NCBI RefSeq assembly: GCF_000196495.1
Contig: NC_011312.1
Span: forward strand, 2,480,001-2,544,000
DNA from: Aliivibrio salmonicida LFI1238
GTDB lineage: Bacteria; Pseudomonadota; Gammaproteobacteria; Enterobacterales; Vibrionaceae
DNA length: 64,000 nt
Direction of reading: 5' to 3'
Part shown: positions 26,739-35,558 of the stretch, one piece after another
How positions within the stretch are numbered: position 1 is the first letter of the stretch
Layout of the letters: each line of letters begins with the position of its first letter
Program-made: the position numbers and the translations under genes
Notes under the pieces: generated by a model
The model's input: only the letters and a program-made list of their open reading frames with translations
Told to the model about the DNA's origin: nothing
The model's database searches: none

Positions 26739-27836
26739 TTAAATAATGATCAGTTGGCCTTCAATTGCGCCTGCTTGTTTCAACGCTTGAAGAATCGCCA
26801 TTAAATCGGATGGTGCTGCACCAACCTCATTCACCGCTCGAACCAAATCATCCAACGTTAAGCCCGGTTCAAATTTAAACATCTTACCCTGCTTTTCGGT
26901 TACTTCGATGTCAGAATCTTGTGTTACAACCGTTTTTCCATTACCGAATGGTCCCGGTTGACTCACTTGTTGGTTTTCTTTGATTGCTACCGTCATTCCA
27001 CCGTGAGTTACTGCGGCCGCTCTTAATCTAACGTGCTTACCAACTACAATCGTACCAGTACGAGAATTCACAATAATTTTTGCTGAGCCATCTGCTGGAT
27101 CAAAGTTAACATTTTCTACCGCAGACAAAAATGCAACTCGTTGGCTAATATCTCGGGGAGCTCGAACTCGAACAGAAGTCGCATCAACCGCTGAAGCCAT
27201 ATTAGGGCCAAGGAAATTATTGACCGCATCAGCCATACGTTGAGCGGTTGTAAAATCTGAATCTAATAAGTTGAAAGTAATGAAATCACCACGACCGAAT
27301 GGCGACGGCACTTCACGCTCAACCATTGCACCACCAGAAATACGGCCGACTGTTGGGTTATTACCCACAATTTTAGAACCATCAGCACCGGTTGCACTAA
27401 AACCACTCACAATTAAATTACCTTGTGCAATGGCGTATGTTTTTCCATCCAAGCCTTTTAAGAAGGTCTGTAATAACGTACCACCACGTAAGCTTTTTGC
27501 TGAACCTACAGATGAAACCGTAATATCGACCACTTGACCTTGCTTTGCAAAAGCTGGCAATGTCGTAGTGACCATTACTGCTGCTACGTTTTTCGTTTTT
27601 GGTTTTGTGCCTGGTGGCAATTGAATACCAAAGTTTTGCAACATGGCATTGAAACTTTGATCGGTAAATGGCGTTGATTCGCCCGTTCCCGGTAAACCAG
27701 AAACCAAACCATAGCCGATTAATTGGTTACTACGAACTCCTGCAACTTCTGACACGTCTTTAATACGTGCCGCTTGTGCAGTAGAGATACTTAGGCATAA
27801 CCAAGTAAGAATTAAGGTAACTAGGTTTTTCTTCAC
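26739..27836 (-). CDS. flgI: FlgI, P-ring protein
   Basis: FlgI builds the periplasmic P ring around the rod. The protein (365 residues) begins with a signal peptide (VKKNLVTLILTWLCLSISTA cut near AQA-ARIKDV) and has the family signature SNQLIGYGLVSGLPGTGEST, followed by QSFNAMLQNFGIQLPPGTKP and the C-terminal LVRAVNEVGAAPSDLMAILQ. The frame is open to 27860, but the start is placed at GTG 27836 because GGAG lies seven bases upstream and it gives a normal signal peptide and family length. It follows flgH and precedes a terminator, closing the flgFGHI operon. Confidence 0.94.
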   Translation of the reverse strand: MKKNLVTLILTWLCLSISTAQAARIKDVSEVAGVRSNQLIGYGLVSGLPGTGESTPFTDQSFNAMLQNFGIQLPPGTKPKTKNVAAVMVTTTLPAFAKQGQVVDITVSSVGSAKSLRGGTLLQTFLKGLDGKTYAIAQGNLIVSGFSATGADGSKIVGNNPTVGRISGGAMVEREVPSPFGRGDFITFNLLDSDFTTAQRMADAVNNFLGPNMASAVDATSVRVRAPRDISQRVAFLSAVENVNFDPADGSAKIIVNSRTGTIVVGKHVRLRAAAVTHGGMTVAIKENQQVSQPGPFGNGKTVVTQDSDIEVTEKQGKMFKFEPGLTLDDLVRAVNEVGAAPSDLMAILQALKQAGAIEGQLIII

Positions 27837-27862
27837 GTCAAAACTCCAACGATTCGTCATTA

Positions 27863-28648
27863 TTATAGTGCTACATTAAAGAATCGTGCCAAGAATCCAG
27901 GTTCTTGCATATCTTGTTGATCACCCGTGCCTGAATATTGAATTCGAGCGTTTGAAATACGGGTTGAGGCTATTGTGTTATCAAAAGCAATGTCATCCGG
28001 ACGAATCGTGCCGCTAAGACGAATGTATTCATCCCCTGTATTTAGAGTTAACCACTTCTCTCCACGGATCAATAAGTTACCATTAGAAAGAACTTCAATC
28101 ACTTCCACCGTAATGGAACCACTTAAGCTGTTACTTTGGTTCGCAGACGTATTACCTGTAAATTTATTATCGTTAGATAACTCATACGAGAAATTATACT
28201 GCCCACCCACTTGCAACTCTTGACCACCCACTTGCAGAGGGTCCATGCTTGAATCATTTTTCTTTGATAATTCTGCATCGGCACTTTTTGCCGCTTTGGT
28301 ATTTTCAGCAAGCATAACGGTAACAATGTCGCCTAAACCACGTGGCTTGGTGTCATCGTACATGTCTTGTGCATGATCCACATTAAACAATGAGCCCGTT
28401 GCGGCTGCATAATGTTCTGGTTTTTCTTTTGGATGAATCGGCGCCCACGCTGGATCACCTGAAATCGGCTCACTACGACCACGAAGCGTATCGATAATGC
28501 CCGTATCTTCTTCTTTGTCACCCTCAACTGCATCCACGTTGGTGGTCGCTGAAGTCACTTCATTTTCTTGTAAATTTGGATTCTGAATCAAGAAAGATCC
28601 ACACCCAGTCAAGGTTGTTAATAGCAGTAAACAAAGAAGACGTTTCAT
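27863..28648 (-). CDS. flgH: FlgH, L-ring lipoprotein
   Basis: FlgH forms the outer-membrane L ring. The 261-residue protein has a lipoprotein signal with lipobox LTGC (MKRLLCLLLLTTLTGCGSFL) and the family signature KPRGLGDIVTVMLAENTKAA, then GSITVEVIEVLSNGNLLIRG and WLTLNTGDEYIRLSGTIRPD. The start is ATG 28648, four codons inside the longest frame, because it gives a proper lipoprotein signal. It sits between flgG and flgI in one operon. Confidence 0.94.
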   Translation of the reverse strand: MKRLLCLLLLTTLTGCGSFLIQNPNLQENEVTSATTNVDAVEGDKEEDTGIIDTLRGRSEPISGDPAWAPIHPKEKPEHYAAATGSLFNVDHAQDMYDDTKPRGLGDIVTVMLAENTKAAKSADAELSKKNDSSMDPLQVGGQELQVGGQYNFSYELSNDNKFTGNTSANQSNSLSGSITVEVIEVLSNGNLLIRGEKWLTLNTGDEYIRLSGTIRPDDIAFDNTIASTRISNARIQYSGTGDQQDMQEPGFLARFFNVAL

Positions 28649-28660
28649 CCTAATCACCAA

Positions 28661-29449
28661 TTATAATTGTTGGTTAACAAAGCTTGCCATCTTATCAACA
28701 GCAGAGATTACTTTAGAGTTCATTTCATAAACACGTTGCGCTTCAATCATGTTTACCAATTCTTCGGTTACGTTTACGTTTGATGCTTCAAGCATAGATT
28801 GACGAATCGCTCCTAAGCCTTCTAAACCTGGCGTGCCTTCTTGAGGATCACCACTTGCACCCGTTGGTAAGTAAAGGTTTTGGCCTACAGGTTCTAAACC
28901 ACCTGGATTGATGAAATCAACCGTCGTAATTTGACCAATCACTTGGTTATCTTGTTGACCACGTAAACGAACAGACACTTCGCCATCCGTACCAACGGTC
29001 ACGTTAATTGCATCTTCAGGAACCACAATTTCTGGTTCTAAAGGGTAACCAGAACCGGTTGTAACCATTGCGCCTTCAGAGTTCAACGTAAATTGACCGT
29101 TACGAGAATAACCAAGGTTGCCGTCTGGCATTGTAATTTGGAAAAAGCCTTTACCTTCGATCATCATGTCCATGCCGTTCGACGTGGTTTGTGCATTACC
29201 GTTAGTAAATACTTTTTGTGTTGCCACAACTTTAGAACCAGAACCAAGCATTAATCCCGTTGGAAGCTCTGTGTTTTGTGTTGATTGAGCGCCGGCTTGG
29301 TTTACGTTTTGGTAAAACAGATCTTCAAAAACAGCACGGCTTTTTTTAAAACCAACCGTTGAGGCATTCGCCAAGTTGTTTGAGATAGTTGCGATGTTGG
29401 TTTGTTGTGCGTCTAAACCTGTTTTACTTACCCATAATGCTGGATTCAT
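28661..29449 (-). CDS. flgG: FlgG, distal rod protein
   Basis: FlgG makes the distal rod. At 262 residues it has the usual length, with the rod/hook N-terminal motif (SKTGLDAQQTNIATISNNLA, NASTVGFKKSRAVFEDLFYQ) and C-terminal motif (LEASNVNVTEELVNMIEAQR, YEMNSKVISAVDKM). AGGA precedes the ATG. It follows flgF by about 55 bases and is followed directly by flgH. Confidence 0.95.
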   Translation of the reverse strand: MNPALWVSKTGLDAQQTNIATISNNLANASTVGFKKSRAVFEDLFYQNVNQAGAQSTQNTELPTGLMLGSGSKVVATQKVFTNGNAQTTSNGMDMMIEGKGFFQITMPDGNLGYSRNGQFTLNSEGAMVTTGSGYPLEPEIVVPEDAINVTVGTDGEVSVRLRGQQDNQVIGQITTVDFINPGGLEPVGQNLYLPTGASGDPQEGTPGLEGLGAIRQSMLEASNVNVTEELVNMIEAQRVYEMNSKVISAVDKMASFVNQQL

Positions 29450-29503
29450 TTTGTATTCCTATAAATTTTTTAATGTATAAAGTTAATCAAGTTAATTGTT
29501 CAA

Positions 29504-30253
29504 TTAACCCATACGTAATAATGAGCTTGAAGCTTTATCCATTTCTTCAGCAGTACTCATCATCTTGACTTGCATTTCAAACTGACGCTGCAAATCAATT
29601 AAATTGGTCATCTCACCTACGGCATTTACGTTACTGCCTTCCAATGCACCTTTAAGCACCGTCACGCTAGCGTCGGCTTGAAATGCATTATTAGGATTTT
29701 TAGAACGGAACAAACCATTCGTATCTTTGAATAAATCACGGTTATCTGTTTTTACTAATTTAATGCGGTCGACTTCAGCCATGGCTTCTGCTGGTGCACC
29801 TTGCTCTAATACTGAAATCGTACCGTCTTTTGCAATTTGAATTTTTGAAATTGGAAGCGGCAAGGTAATCGGCGCATTATTTTCGCCCATCACCAAATGA
29901 CCACTGCCATTCATTAGCAAACCTGTCTCATCAATTTTTAGATTACCTGCGCGGGTCAACCCTTCACGGCCAGTGTTGTCCATTACTGAAATCCAACCAT
30001 CACCTTCAATAGTTAAATCTAAATCACGGCCCGTCGTAATGACAGAACCTTGTGCAAAATTTTGTCCCGGGCGTTCAGTCATGCTGAATACGCGACTAGG
30101 CAAACCTTCACCATACGCCTGCATTGCACGCGCTTGCTCTAAATCAGCACGAAAACCAGTCGTACTTACGTTGGCAAGGTTGTTTGAGCTAAGCTGCATA
30201 GCTTGCATGTTTTGCTTAGCGCCACTCATGGCTAAAAATAATGCGCGATCCAT
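29504..30253 (-). CDS. flgF: FlgF, proximal rod protein
   Basis: FlgF (249 residues) is a proximal rod subunit. It has the rod N-terminal motif (MDRALFLAMSGAKQNMQAMQ, LSSNNLANVSTTGFRADLEQ) and the C-terminal motif (LEGSNVNAVGEMTNLIDLQR). The start is ATG 30253, preceded by GGAG; a TTG four codons upstream is open but lacks a site. It begins the flgFGHI operon under the sigma54 promoter at 30287-30302. Confidence 0.94.
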   Translation of the reverse strand: MDRALFLAMSGAKQNMQAMQLSSNNLANVSTTGFRADLEQARAMQAYGEGLPSRVFSMTERPGQNFAQGSVITTGRDLDLTIEGDGWISVMDNTGREGLTRAGNLKIDETGLLMNGSGHLVMGENNAPITLPLPISKIQIAKDGTISVLEQGAPAEAMAEVDRIKLVKTDNRDLFKDTNGLFRSKNPNNAFQADASVTVLKGALEGSNVNAVGEMTNLIDLQRQFEMQVKMMSTAEEMDKASSSLLRMG

Positions 30254-30286
30254 AATGAACTCCAAAAATCTATCTACACTCAGTAT

Positions 30287-30302
30287 AGCAATGAGTGTGC
30301 CA
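30287..30302 (-). promoter_or_regulatory. Sigma54 promoter of flgFGHI
   Basis: The minus strand reads TGGCACACTCATTGCT, with perfect -24 and -12 blocks. It lies 34 bases upstream of the flgF ATG. Confidence 0.88.
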
Positions 30303-30413
30303 AGTTTTTCATGGTCTATAGATCAATAGGTTAACTGTATTGGCGTTCGGTTTACGTAGGCATAAAAATACGAAGAGGAAAAGAATGGAGAGGAAGAGGC
30401 AATAGTTTCGGGT

Positions 30414-30445
30414 AAAAAATTGCCGTCAAAGTAGACAGCAATTTT
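30414..30445 (-). terminator. flgBCDE terminator
   Basis: AAAATTGC-TGTC pairs with GAC-GGCAATTTT (one small mismatch) and is followed by TTTTA on the minus strand. It lies 22 bases after the flgE stop. Confidence 0.78.
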
Positions 30446-30466
30446 AGCGTTATTAATTCAATTGGC

Positions 30467-31765
30467 TTATCGAATTTGTAAGATATTTTGTTGTAGCTGG
30501 TTGTGCACATCTAATGCACGAGAGTTCGCTTGGAAGTTACGTTGCGCTGAGATTAAATCAACCAGCTCTTGAGTCATATCAATGTTTGATTGCTCTAACG
30601 TACCACTTTGAATATCACCAAATGAACCTTGGTTTGCTTCACCCCAAATTGCCGCACCAGACGCTTGAGTAGTCGACCATTGAGTGCCGCCATTCTGCGC
30701 AAGACCTTGTTGGTTGGTTACTCGAACCATCGCGACACGACCTAACGTGACGTCTTTACCATTTGAGTAAGAACCAACAATGTTACCACTCTTATCAATG
30801 TCTACTTTCGATAAATAACCTGTTGTTGCGCCATCTTCACTGAAGCGACGCATTTCAAACGGTGCTGAAAACTGAGTTGGATTATCAAACTTCATGGTTA
30901 ATGTTTGTTGCGTATCCGCACCATTCATATTTAGACCATTCGCCCCTAAAGGTGTTGTAGTCACTGGTTGGCCAGCATTCACACTTTGGGTTGTACCGTC
31001 ATTATTAAATACGATTGAGTGGCCTACTTGGCCTGCCGCATTTGTTGCGTCACCCGCATTAATGTTAACCGCTTTTTCACCTTCCGTATCCGTAGAAGAA
31101 TAGAACACGTTCCAACGGTTTGGTTGCGTTGCGTCTTTCACATAATACGTGGTCATTTTGTATGGTTGACCTAATAAATCGTACGTTGTAACTGAGGTTG
31201 ATTTATTAAACGTATCAGGATCATTCATATCAAAAAGAGCCGGATCTTTTGGCACTTCTGATGCTGGCAAGTTCATGCCAATATCAACGTTTTCAGTGGC
31301 TCTTGGCTTACCAAATTGATCTGGAATCTTAAGTGCTTTTGGCTGATAAGATGACACATTACCCGACTCAGGGTCGACGTCGTAACCCAATAAAAATTCA
31401 TCATTTGATGTTGTTACGTAATTTTCTTTATCTAAATGAAACGCACCATTACGGCTCAACTCATTCGTTCCAGGCTGAAGACGATCCTTTGCTACACCAA
31501 AGAAACCTTGCCCAGAAATACGTAAATCCATTGGGTTATTCGTATAAATACTAGACCCTTCATGGAATTGCTGAGCAATTTTAGTTGTCTGCGCGCCACC
31601 ACCAGTTGTGGTTTTAGTATTTGAGAATAGTGACGACGAATACACATCACCAAATTCTGCACGAGACTCTTTAAAACCAAAGGTGTTGGCGTTTGCCAAG
31701 TTATTTGACGTTGTGTTTAGATCTTTTTGAGCAGCGGATAGACCACTTAATGCTACGTATGACAT
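30467..31765 (-). CDS. flgE: FlgE, flagellar hook protein
   Basis: FlgE (432 residues) is the hook subunit. It has the hook N-terminal motif (MSYVALSGLSAAQKDLNTTS, NNLANANTFGFKESRAEFGD), a FlgE D2 domain in the middle (TTYYVKDATQPNRWNVFYSS) and the C-terminal motif (LEQSNIDMTQELVDLISAQR, NFQANSRALDVHNQLQQNIL). Ribosome-binding GGAGATATT precedes the ATG. A 164-base gap separates it from flgD; a GCAGCATTAATTGCTGC hairpin lies in that gap but has no T run. A terminator follows. Confidence 0.95.
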   Translation of the reverse strand: MSYVALSGLSAAQKDLNTTSNNLANANTFGFKESRAEFGDVYSSSLFSNTKTTTGGGAQTTKIAQQFHEGSSIYTNNPMDLRISGQGFFGVAKDRLQPGTNELSRNGAFHLDKENYVTTSNDEFLLGYDVDPESGNVSSYQPKALKIPDQFGKPRATENVDIGMNLPASEVPKDPALFDMNDPDTFNKSTSVTTYDLLGQPYKMTTYYVKDATQPNRWNVFYSSTDTEGEKAVNINAGDATNAAGQVGHSIVFNNDGTTQSVNAGQPVTTTPLGANGLNMNGADTQQTLTMKFDNPTQFSAPFEMRRFSEDGATTGYLSKVDIDKSGNIVGSYSNGKDVTLGRVAMVRVTNQQGLAQNGGTQWSTTQASGAAIWGEANQGSFGDIQSGTLEQSNIDMTQELVDLISAQRNFQANSRALDVHNQLQQNILQIR

Positions 31766-31929
31766 TTAATATCTCCTATCTAGCTACGCTGATTATTTTC
31801 CAATTCCATTAACGATCACAATCATTTGGGAATGTTAAAGGAATTGGCATAGCTCTATGGTTTAATAATTTTTAACAATAAATACGAGTATTCAGGCAGC
31901 AATTAATGCTGCACTGAATATTCGCCATT

Positions 31930-32640
31930 TTATGCTTTGCCGATCTCTAGCACTTCGGCTAATTTCATCGGTGAAGCAAAACCAGCAAGATTAAGCAAAA
32001 CATTGCCATTGCCTTTGCCTAGAAGAACACTGTTGACGTTAGCGTATGTTGATACACCAAATTCTTTGTTTTCTCCATCTAGCACACCAGCCGCTTTAAT
32101 GCTGTAGCGGCCAGCAGGCATTGCATTGCCTTTATCATCTTTACCGTCCCACTCAACACGTGAGTCTCCGGCTGGTTTAGCGCCTACATTTAAGGTACGA
32201 ATTAATTGGCCTTGTTCGTTTTCAACACGAACCAATAAGCTATTAATCGCTTTAGGCAATTTAACCATTGCCGCCATACCTTTATCAGCTTCTTTTAAGC
32301 CTTTAGCACCTGGTACTAGCACATCACGACCAACAAGCGAAGACGCTTGTAATGCTTGGTTAGATGTCATTGATGTATTTAAGCTATCGAACTGCTTATT
32401 CATCTTGCCAATACCATCAACGGTTGCAAATGATGCCATTTGCGCAATCATTTGATCGTTTTCAACCGGCTTAGATGGGTCTTGTTGAGACAACTGTTTG
32501 GTTAATAATGCAAGGAAGTCTTCTTGCTTCAGTTCATTTTTACCGCCAGTTGTCTTTTCAGGCTTGTTCGCCTCTTGAAGACTTTTAAGCTGGTCGATGT
32601 AGGACAAGCCTTGTTGACCAACGTTATTGATTCCAGTCAT
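31930..32640 (-). CDS. flgD: FlgD, hook cap/scaffold protein
   Basis: FlgD (236 residues) is the hook-capping scaffold. It has the family signature KQEDFLALLTKQLSQQDPSK, PVENDQMIAQMASFATVDGI, and a C-terminal FlgD Ig-like domain (RVEWDGKDDKGNAMPAGRYS). GGAGGTAGCT precedes the ATG. It follows flgC by 15 bases within flgBCDE. Confidence 0.94.
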   Translation of the reverse strand: MTGINNVGQQGLSYIDQLKSLQEANKPEKTTGGKNELKQEDFLALLTKQLSQQDPSKPVENDQMIAQMASFATVDGIGKMNKQFDSLNTSMTSNQALQASSLVGRDVLVPGAKGLKEADKGMAAMVKLPKAINSLLVRVENEQGQLIRTLNVGAKPAGDSRVEWDGKDDKGNAMPAGRYSIKAAGVLDGENKEFGVSTYANVNSVLLGKGNGNVLLNLAGFASPMKLAEVLEIGKA

Positions 32641-32655
32641 AGCTACCTCCTATCC

Positions 32656-33072
32656 TTATTGACCCATTCGCAGAGTACTCTGCAACATTTGTTTGCCTGC
32701 ATCTGCAACTTGCACATTCGTTTGGTATGAACGAGAAGCAGAAATCATGTTTGCCATTTCTTCCATCACATTAACGTTTGGTTTAAAAATATAACCATCG
32801 TCGTTTGCCATAGGGTGATCGGGGTTATATTCAGCACGTAGCGGTTTTTGGCTTTCAACAATACCCAGCACTTTTACAGGTACTGTAAAGTCTTGTTTAT
32901 ATTTAGCTTTACTCAATTCTGCACCAAAGATAGCGTGGCGAGCTTTGTAGGTTTCAGAAGCTGAGCTACTGACACTGTCCGCATTTGCCATGTTACTTGA
33001 AGTGGTGTTGAGACGAACTGACTCTGCACTCATTGCAGAACCTGCAACGTTAAAAACATTAAATAAGCTCAT
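32656..33072 (-). CDS. flgC: FlgC, proximal rod protein
   Basis: FlgC (138 residues) is a proximal rod subunit. It contains SLFNVFNVAGSAMSAESVRL, TTSSNMANADSV and the C-terminal rod motif KPNVNVMEEMANMISASRSY. The spacing is two bases from flgB and 15 from flgD, so it is in one operon. Confidence 0.94.
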   Translation of the reverse strand: MSLFNVFNVAGSAMSAESVRLNTTSSNMANADSVSSSASETYKARHAIFGAELSKAKYKQDFTVPVKVLGIVESQKPLRAEYNPDHPMANDDGYIFKPNVNVMEEMANMISASRSYQTNVQVADAGKQMLQSTLRMGQ

Positions 33073-33074
33073 CT

Positions 33075-33470
33075 CTATTCCCCTTTAATTGCTTTGGTGA
33101 GATTTTTGAATTTACTGCCTAAAAACTCTAATGATGCTTGATGACGAAGTTGGTTTTGCATAAATAAATTACGCTCCAAATCCACATCTACCGTATTTCC
33201 ATCACCTGTATCAGGTTGGGTAGGAAGACGGTATTGAATTTCCCCTGCCACTCGTGTTGAGGCATTAATGTGCCGACCATCCGTACGACTAAGACCCATG
33301 CTTGCCTTTGATGTTGCCGACTGCATTGCTTTTTGAAAGTCCATTCCTTTTGCTTTATAGCCAGGAGTATTCGCCTGAGCGATATTAGTCGCTATCATTT
33401 CAGCACGTTGAGAGCGAACTCCAACGGTGTACTGATGAATACCTAATGCTTTATCAAAAGAAATTGCCAT
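33075..33470 (-). CDS. flgB: FlgB, proximal rod protein
   Basis: FlgB (131 residues) is the first subunit of the proximal rod. It contains GIHQYTVGVRSQRAEMIATN, IAQANTPGYKAKGMDFQKAM and VDVDLERNLFMQNQLRHQAS, all typical. GGAGGTTTTGAA precedes the ATG. It is the first gene of flgBCDE under the sigma54 promoter at 33519-33534. Confidence 0.95.
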   Translation of the reverse strand: MAISFDKALGIHQYTVGVRSQRAEMIATNIAQANTPGYKAKGMDFQKAMQSATSKASMGLSRTDGRHINASTRVAGEIQYRLPTQPDTGDGNTVDVDLERNLFMQNQLRHQASLEFLGSKFKNLTKAIKGE

Positions 33471-33518
33471 TTCAAAACCTCCACAAGAACTGACTAGCAG
33501 TATATATAAATTCTATAT

Positions 33519-33534
33519 TGCAACCTGTATGCCA
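33519..33534 (-). promoter_or_regulatory. Sigma54 promoter of flgBCDE
   Basis: The minus strand reads TGGCATACAGGTTGCA, one departure from the consensus and correct spacing. It lies 49 bases upstream of the flgB ATG. Confidence 0.85.
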
Positions 33535-33615
33535 ACTTTTTACTTAACAAGCAGATTGACGATACTACTGACAAAAAATAAAGCAATTAACATGCCTAAC
33601 CTGAATTTGAGGCAC

Positions 33616-33641
33616 AAAAAAAGCGGCCAAAGCCGCTTTTT
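33616..33641 (-). terminator. cheV-cheR terminator
   Basis: AAAAAGCGGC and GCCGCTTTTT form a 10-bp stem with a 6-base loop and T run on the minus strand. It lies about 24 bases after the cheR stop. Confidence 0.88.
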
Positions 33642-33664
33642 GTTCAAAAATAAATCAATTTAGA

Positions 33665-34492
33665 TCATTTTAGTTTGTAAATAATACCTGGATTACAACG
33701 TACCATTTCAAATTTATCGGTTAATCCTGTTAACGATTCCGAAGCACCAAGCAATAAATACCCGCCAGGGTTAAGACTTGCCGCCATTTGATTTAATACT
33801 TTGGCTTTCATATCTGGAGAAAAATAGATCAATACATTACGACAAAAAATGATGTCGAACTTACCAAGTAAGCTGTAACTGTCCATTAGATTTTGAGGAC
33901 GAAAATTAACCATACGTTGAATTTTATCGTTGATCTTCATCTTACCATCACCCACATCTTCAAAAAATGCACGACGACGCTCTGGTGACAACCCACGGCT
34001 TAACGCAAGATTGTCATAAACCCCAGCTTTACACGTATCAAGCATTGATGGTGAAATGTCAGTCCCCGTAATCGCGATATTAGGTAAGAAACCGGGTTTA
34101 CGCGCTTGGATCTCAGAAATAATCATTCCCATTGAATACGCTTCTTGGCCTGACGAACTCGCCGCTGACCAAATTTTCAATGGACGACGATTAGCAGCAA
34201 ATTCTGGCAATAATTTTTCAGCCAATACGGTAAACGGATAGCCGTCTCTAAACCACAATGTTTCATTCGTTGTCATTGCATCAACAGCAGCAACACGCAA
34301 TTCACGATTTCTGCCAGCAATAACTTGCTTTAATAAATCGGATAATGAAGCTAATGAAAACTTAGCAACTAAAGGGCTCAGTCGGCTTCTCACTAAATAT
34401 TGCTTGCTGTCACCAAGGACAATGCCACATTGAGACTCAAGAAATCGGCTAAAATCACGATATTCTTGTTCGTTGATAGTTATAGTTGTCAT
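33665..34492 (-). CDS. cheR: CheR, chemoreceptor methyltransferase
   Basis: CheR adds methyl groups from S-adenosylmethionine to glutamates of chemoreceptors, in the cytoplasm. The 275-residue protein has the N-terminal CheR domain and the methyltransferase core with ETLWFRDGYPF, the SAM-binding IWSAASSSGQEAYSMGM and FDIIFCRNVLIYFSPDMKAK. The start is ATG 34492 rather than the in-frame TTG at 34510. It follows cheV by about 70 bases in the usual Vibrio arrangement next to flgB. Confidence 0.95.
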   Translation of the reverse strand: MTTITINEQEYRDFSRFLESQCGIVLGDSKQYLVRSRLSPLVAKFSLASLSDLLKQVIAGRNRELRVAAVDAMTTNETLWFRDGYPFTVLAEKLLPEFAANRRPLKIWSAASSSGQEAYSMGMIISEIQARKPGFLPNIAITGTDISPSMLDTCKAGVYDNLALSRGLSPERRRAFFEDVGDGKMKINDKIQRMVNFRPQNLMDSYSLLGKFDIIFCRNVLIYFSPDMKAKVLNQMAASLNPGGYLLLGASESLTGLTDKFEMVRCNPGIIYKLK

Positions 34493-34563
34493 TAACGAAT
34501 AAATTTCCAAATAATAAAATGAATGTCACCTTACTTTACAGGTGACAAAATAACAGGCAGGCT

Positions 34564-35484
34564 CTACTTCTCAACTGCTCTTTTAACAGCAGCCCCTAAT
34601 TCATCAGGGTTAAACTTCGCAATAAATTGGTTTGCCCCGACACGTTCAACCATCGCTTGGTTAAATACACCACTTAATGAAGTATGTAAAATAACGTGTA
34701 GATCTTTCAATGCTGGTTCACGACGAATTTCTGCCGTTAGTGTATAACCATCCATTTCAGGCATTTCTACATCGGAAATAACCAAACCAATTTGTTCATA
34801 TACACTACCTGCATTTGCCATATCGACTAATTTATCTAATGCTTCTTTACCATCTTTTACCATGATAGTTTCAAAACCAATCGATTGAACGGCACGTTGC
34901 ACTTGCTTACGAGCGACACTTGAATCATCAGCGATCAATACTCTACGAACCACTTCTGGACTGATCGACGCCATTTCTTCAACCAATTCTTCATTCATTG
35001 TCTCATCAATAGGCGCAATTTCAGCTAAAATCTTTTCTACATCTAAGATTTCAACTAATTCATCATCAATGTTTGTTACTGCGGTTAAGTAGTTTGCTCG
35101 TCCAGTGCCTTGTGGTGGCGGTAAAATTGCCTCCCAATGCATATTAACAATACGCTCAACAGACTTAACAAGGAAGCCTTGAATGGTACGGTTAAATTCT
35201 GAAATAATGATAAAACACTTATCAATATCTGTTGTTGCTCGCCCACCAGTTGCAAGACTTAAATCAATCACAGAGATCGTTTGACCTCGAATGTGAGCAA
35301 TTCCTTTTACTAATGGATTTAAATTTGGCATTGAAGTCAACTTCGGACACTGTAATACTTCTTTTACTTTAAAAACGTTAATACCATAACGTTGACGTCC
35401 CATAAGACGGAAAGTAAGTAGTTCTAAACGGTTTTGCCCTACAAGTTGTGTGCGCTGATTCACCGAATCCAGTATGCCTGTCAT
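34564..35484 (-). CDS. cheV: CheV, coupling protein with receiver domain
   Basis: CheV joins CheA to chemoreceptors and can be phosphorylated for adaptation. The 306-residue protein has an N-terminal CheW-like domain (about 20-160; LLTFRLMGRQRYGINVFKVK, ECTVHIRGQT-type segment HIRGQTISVIDLSLATGG) and a C-terminal receiver domain (about 175-300) with VLIADDSSVARKQVQ and the acceptor Asp in LVISDVEMPEMDGYTL. ATG 35484 is preceded by GGAG, so it is preferred to ATG 35496. It is divergent from flgA and precedes cheR. Confidence 0.94.
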   Translation of the reverse strand: MTGILDSVNQRTQLVGQNRLELLTFRLMGRQRYGINVFKVKEVLQCPKLTSMPNLNPLVKGIAHIRGQTISVIDLSLATGGRATTDIDKCFIIISEFNRTIQGFLVKSVERIVNMHWEAILPPPQGTGRANYLTAVTNIDDELVEILDVEKILAEIAPIDETMNEELVEEMASISPEVVRRVLIADDSSVARKQVQRAVQSIGFETIMVKDGKEALDKLVDMANAGSVYEQIGLVISDVEMPEMDGYTLTAEIRREPALKDLHVILHTSLSGVFNQAMVERVGANQFIAKFNPDELGAAVKRAVEK

Positions 35485-35558
35485 ATATGACTCCATCTTG
35501 TGCCATGATAAATAAACCGCGAGCCTAACACAAACCCATCAAGAGCACGGCATACCAT

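Noticed and set aside
33597..33612. AACCTGAATTTGAGG resembles the IS982-type terminal repeat AACCTGAATTCTGG.
   Set aside because: Only the first ten bases match, there is no partner end and no transposase nearby; it lies by the cheR terminator and is probably chance.
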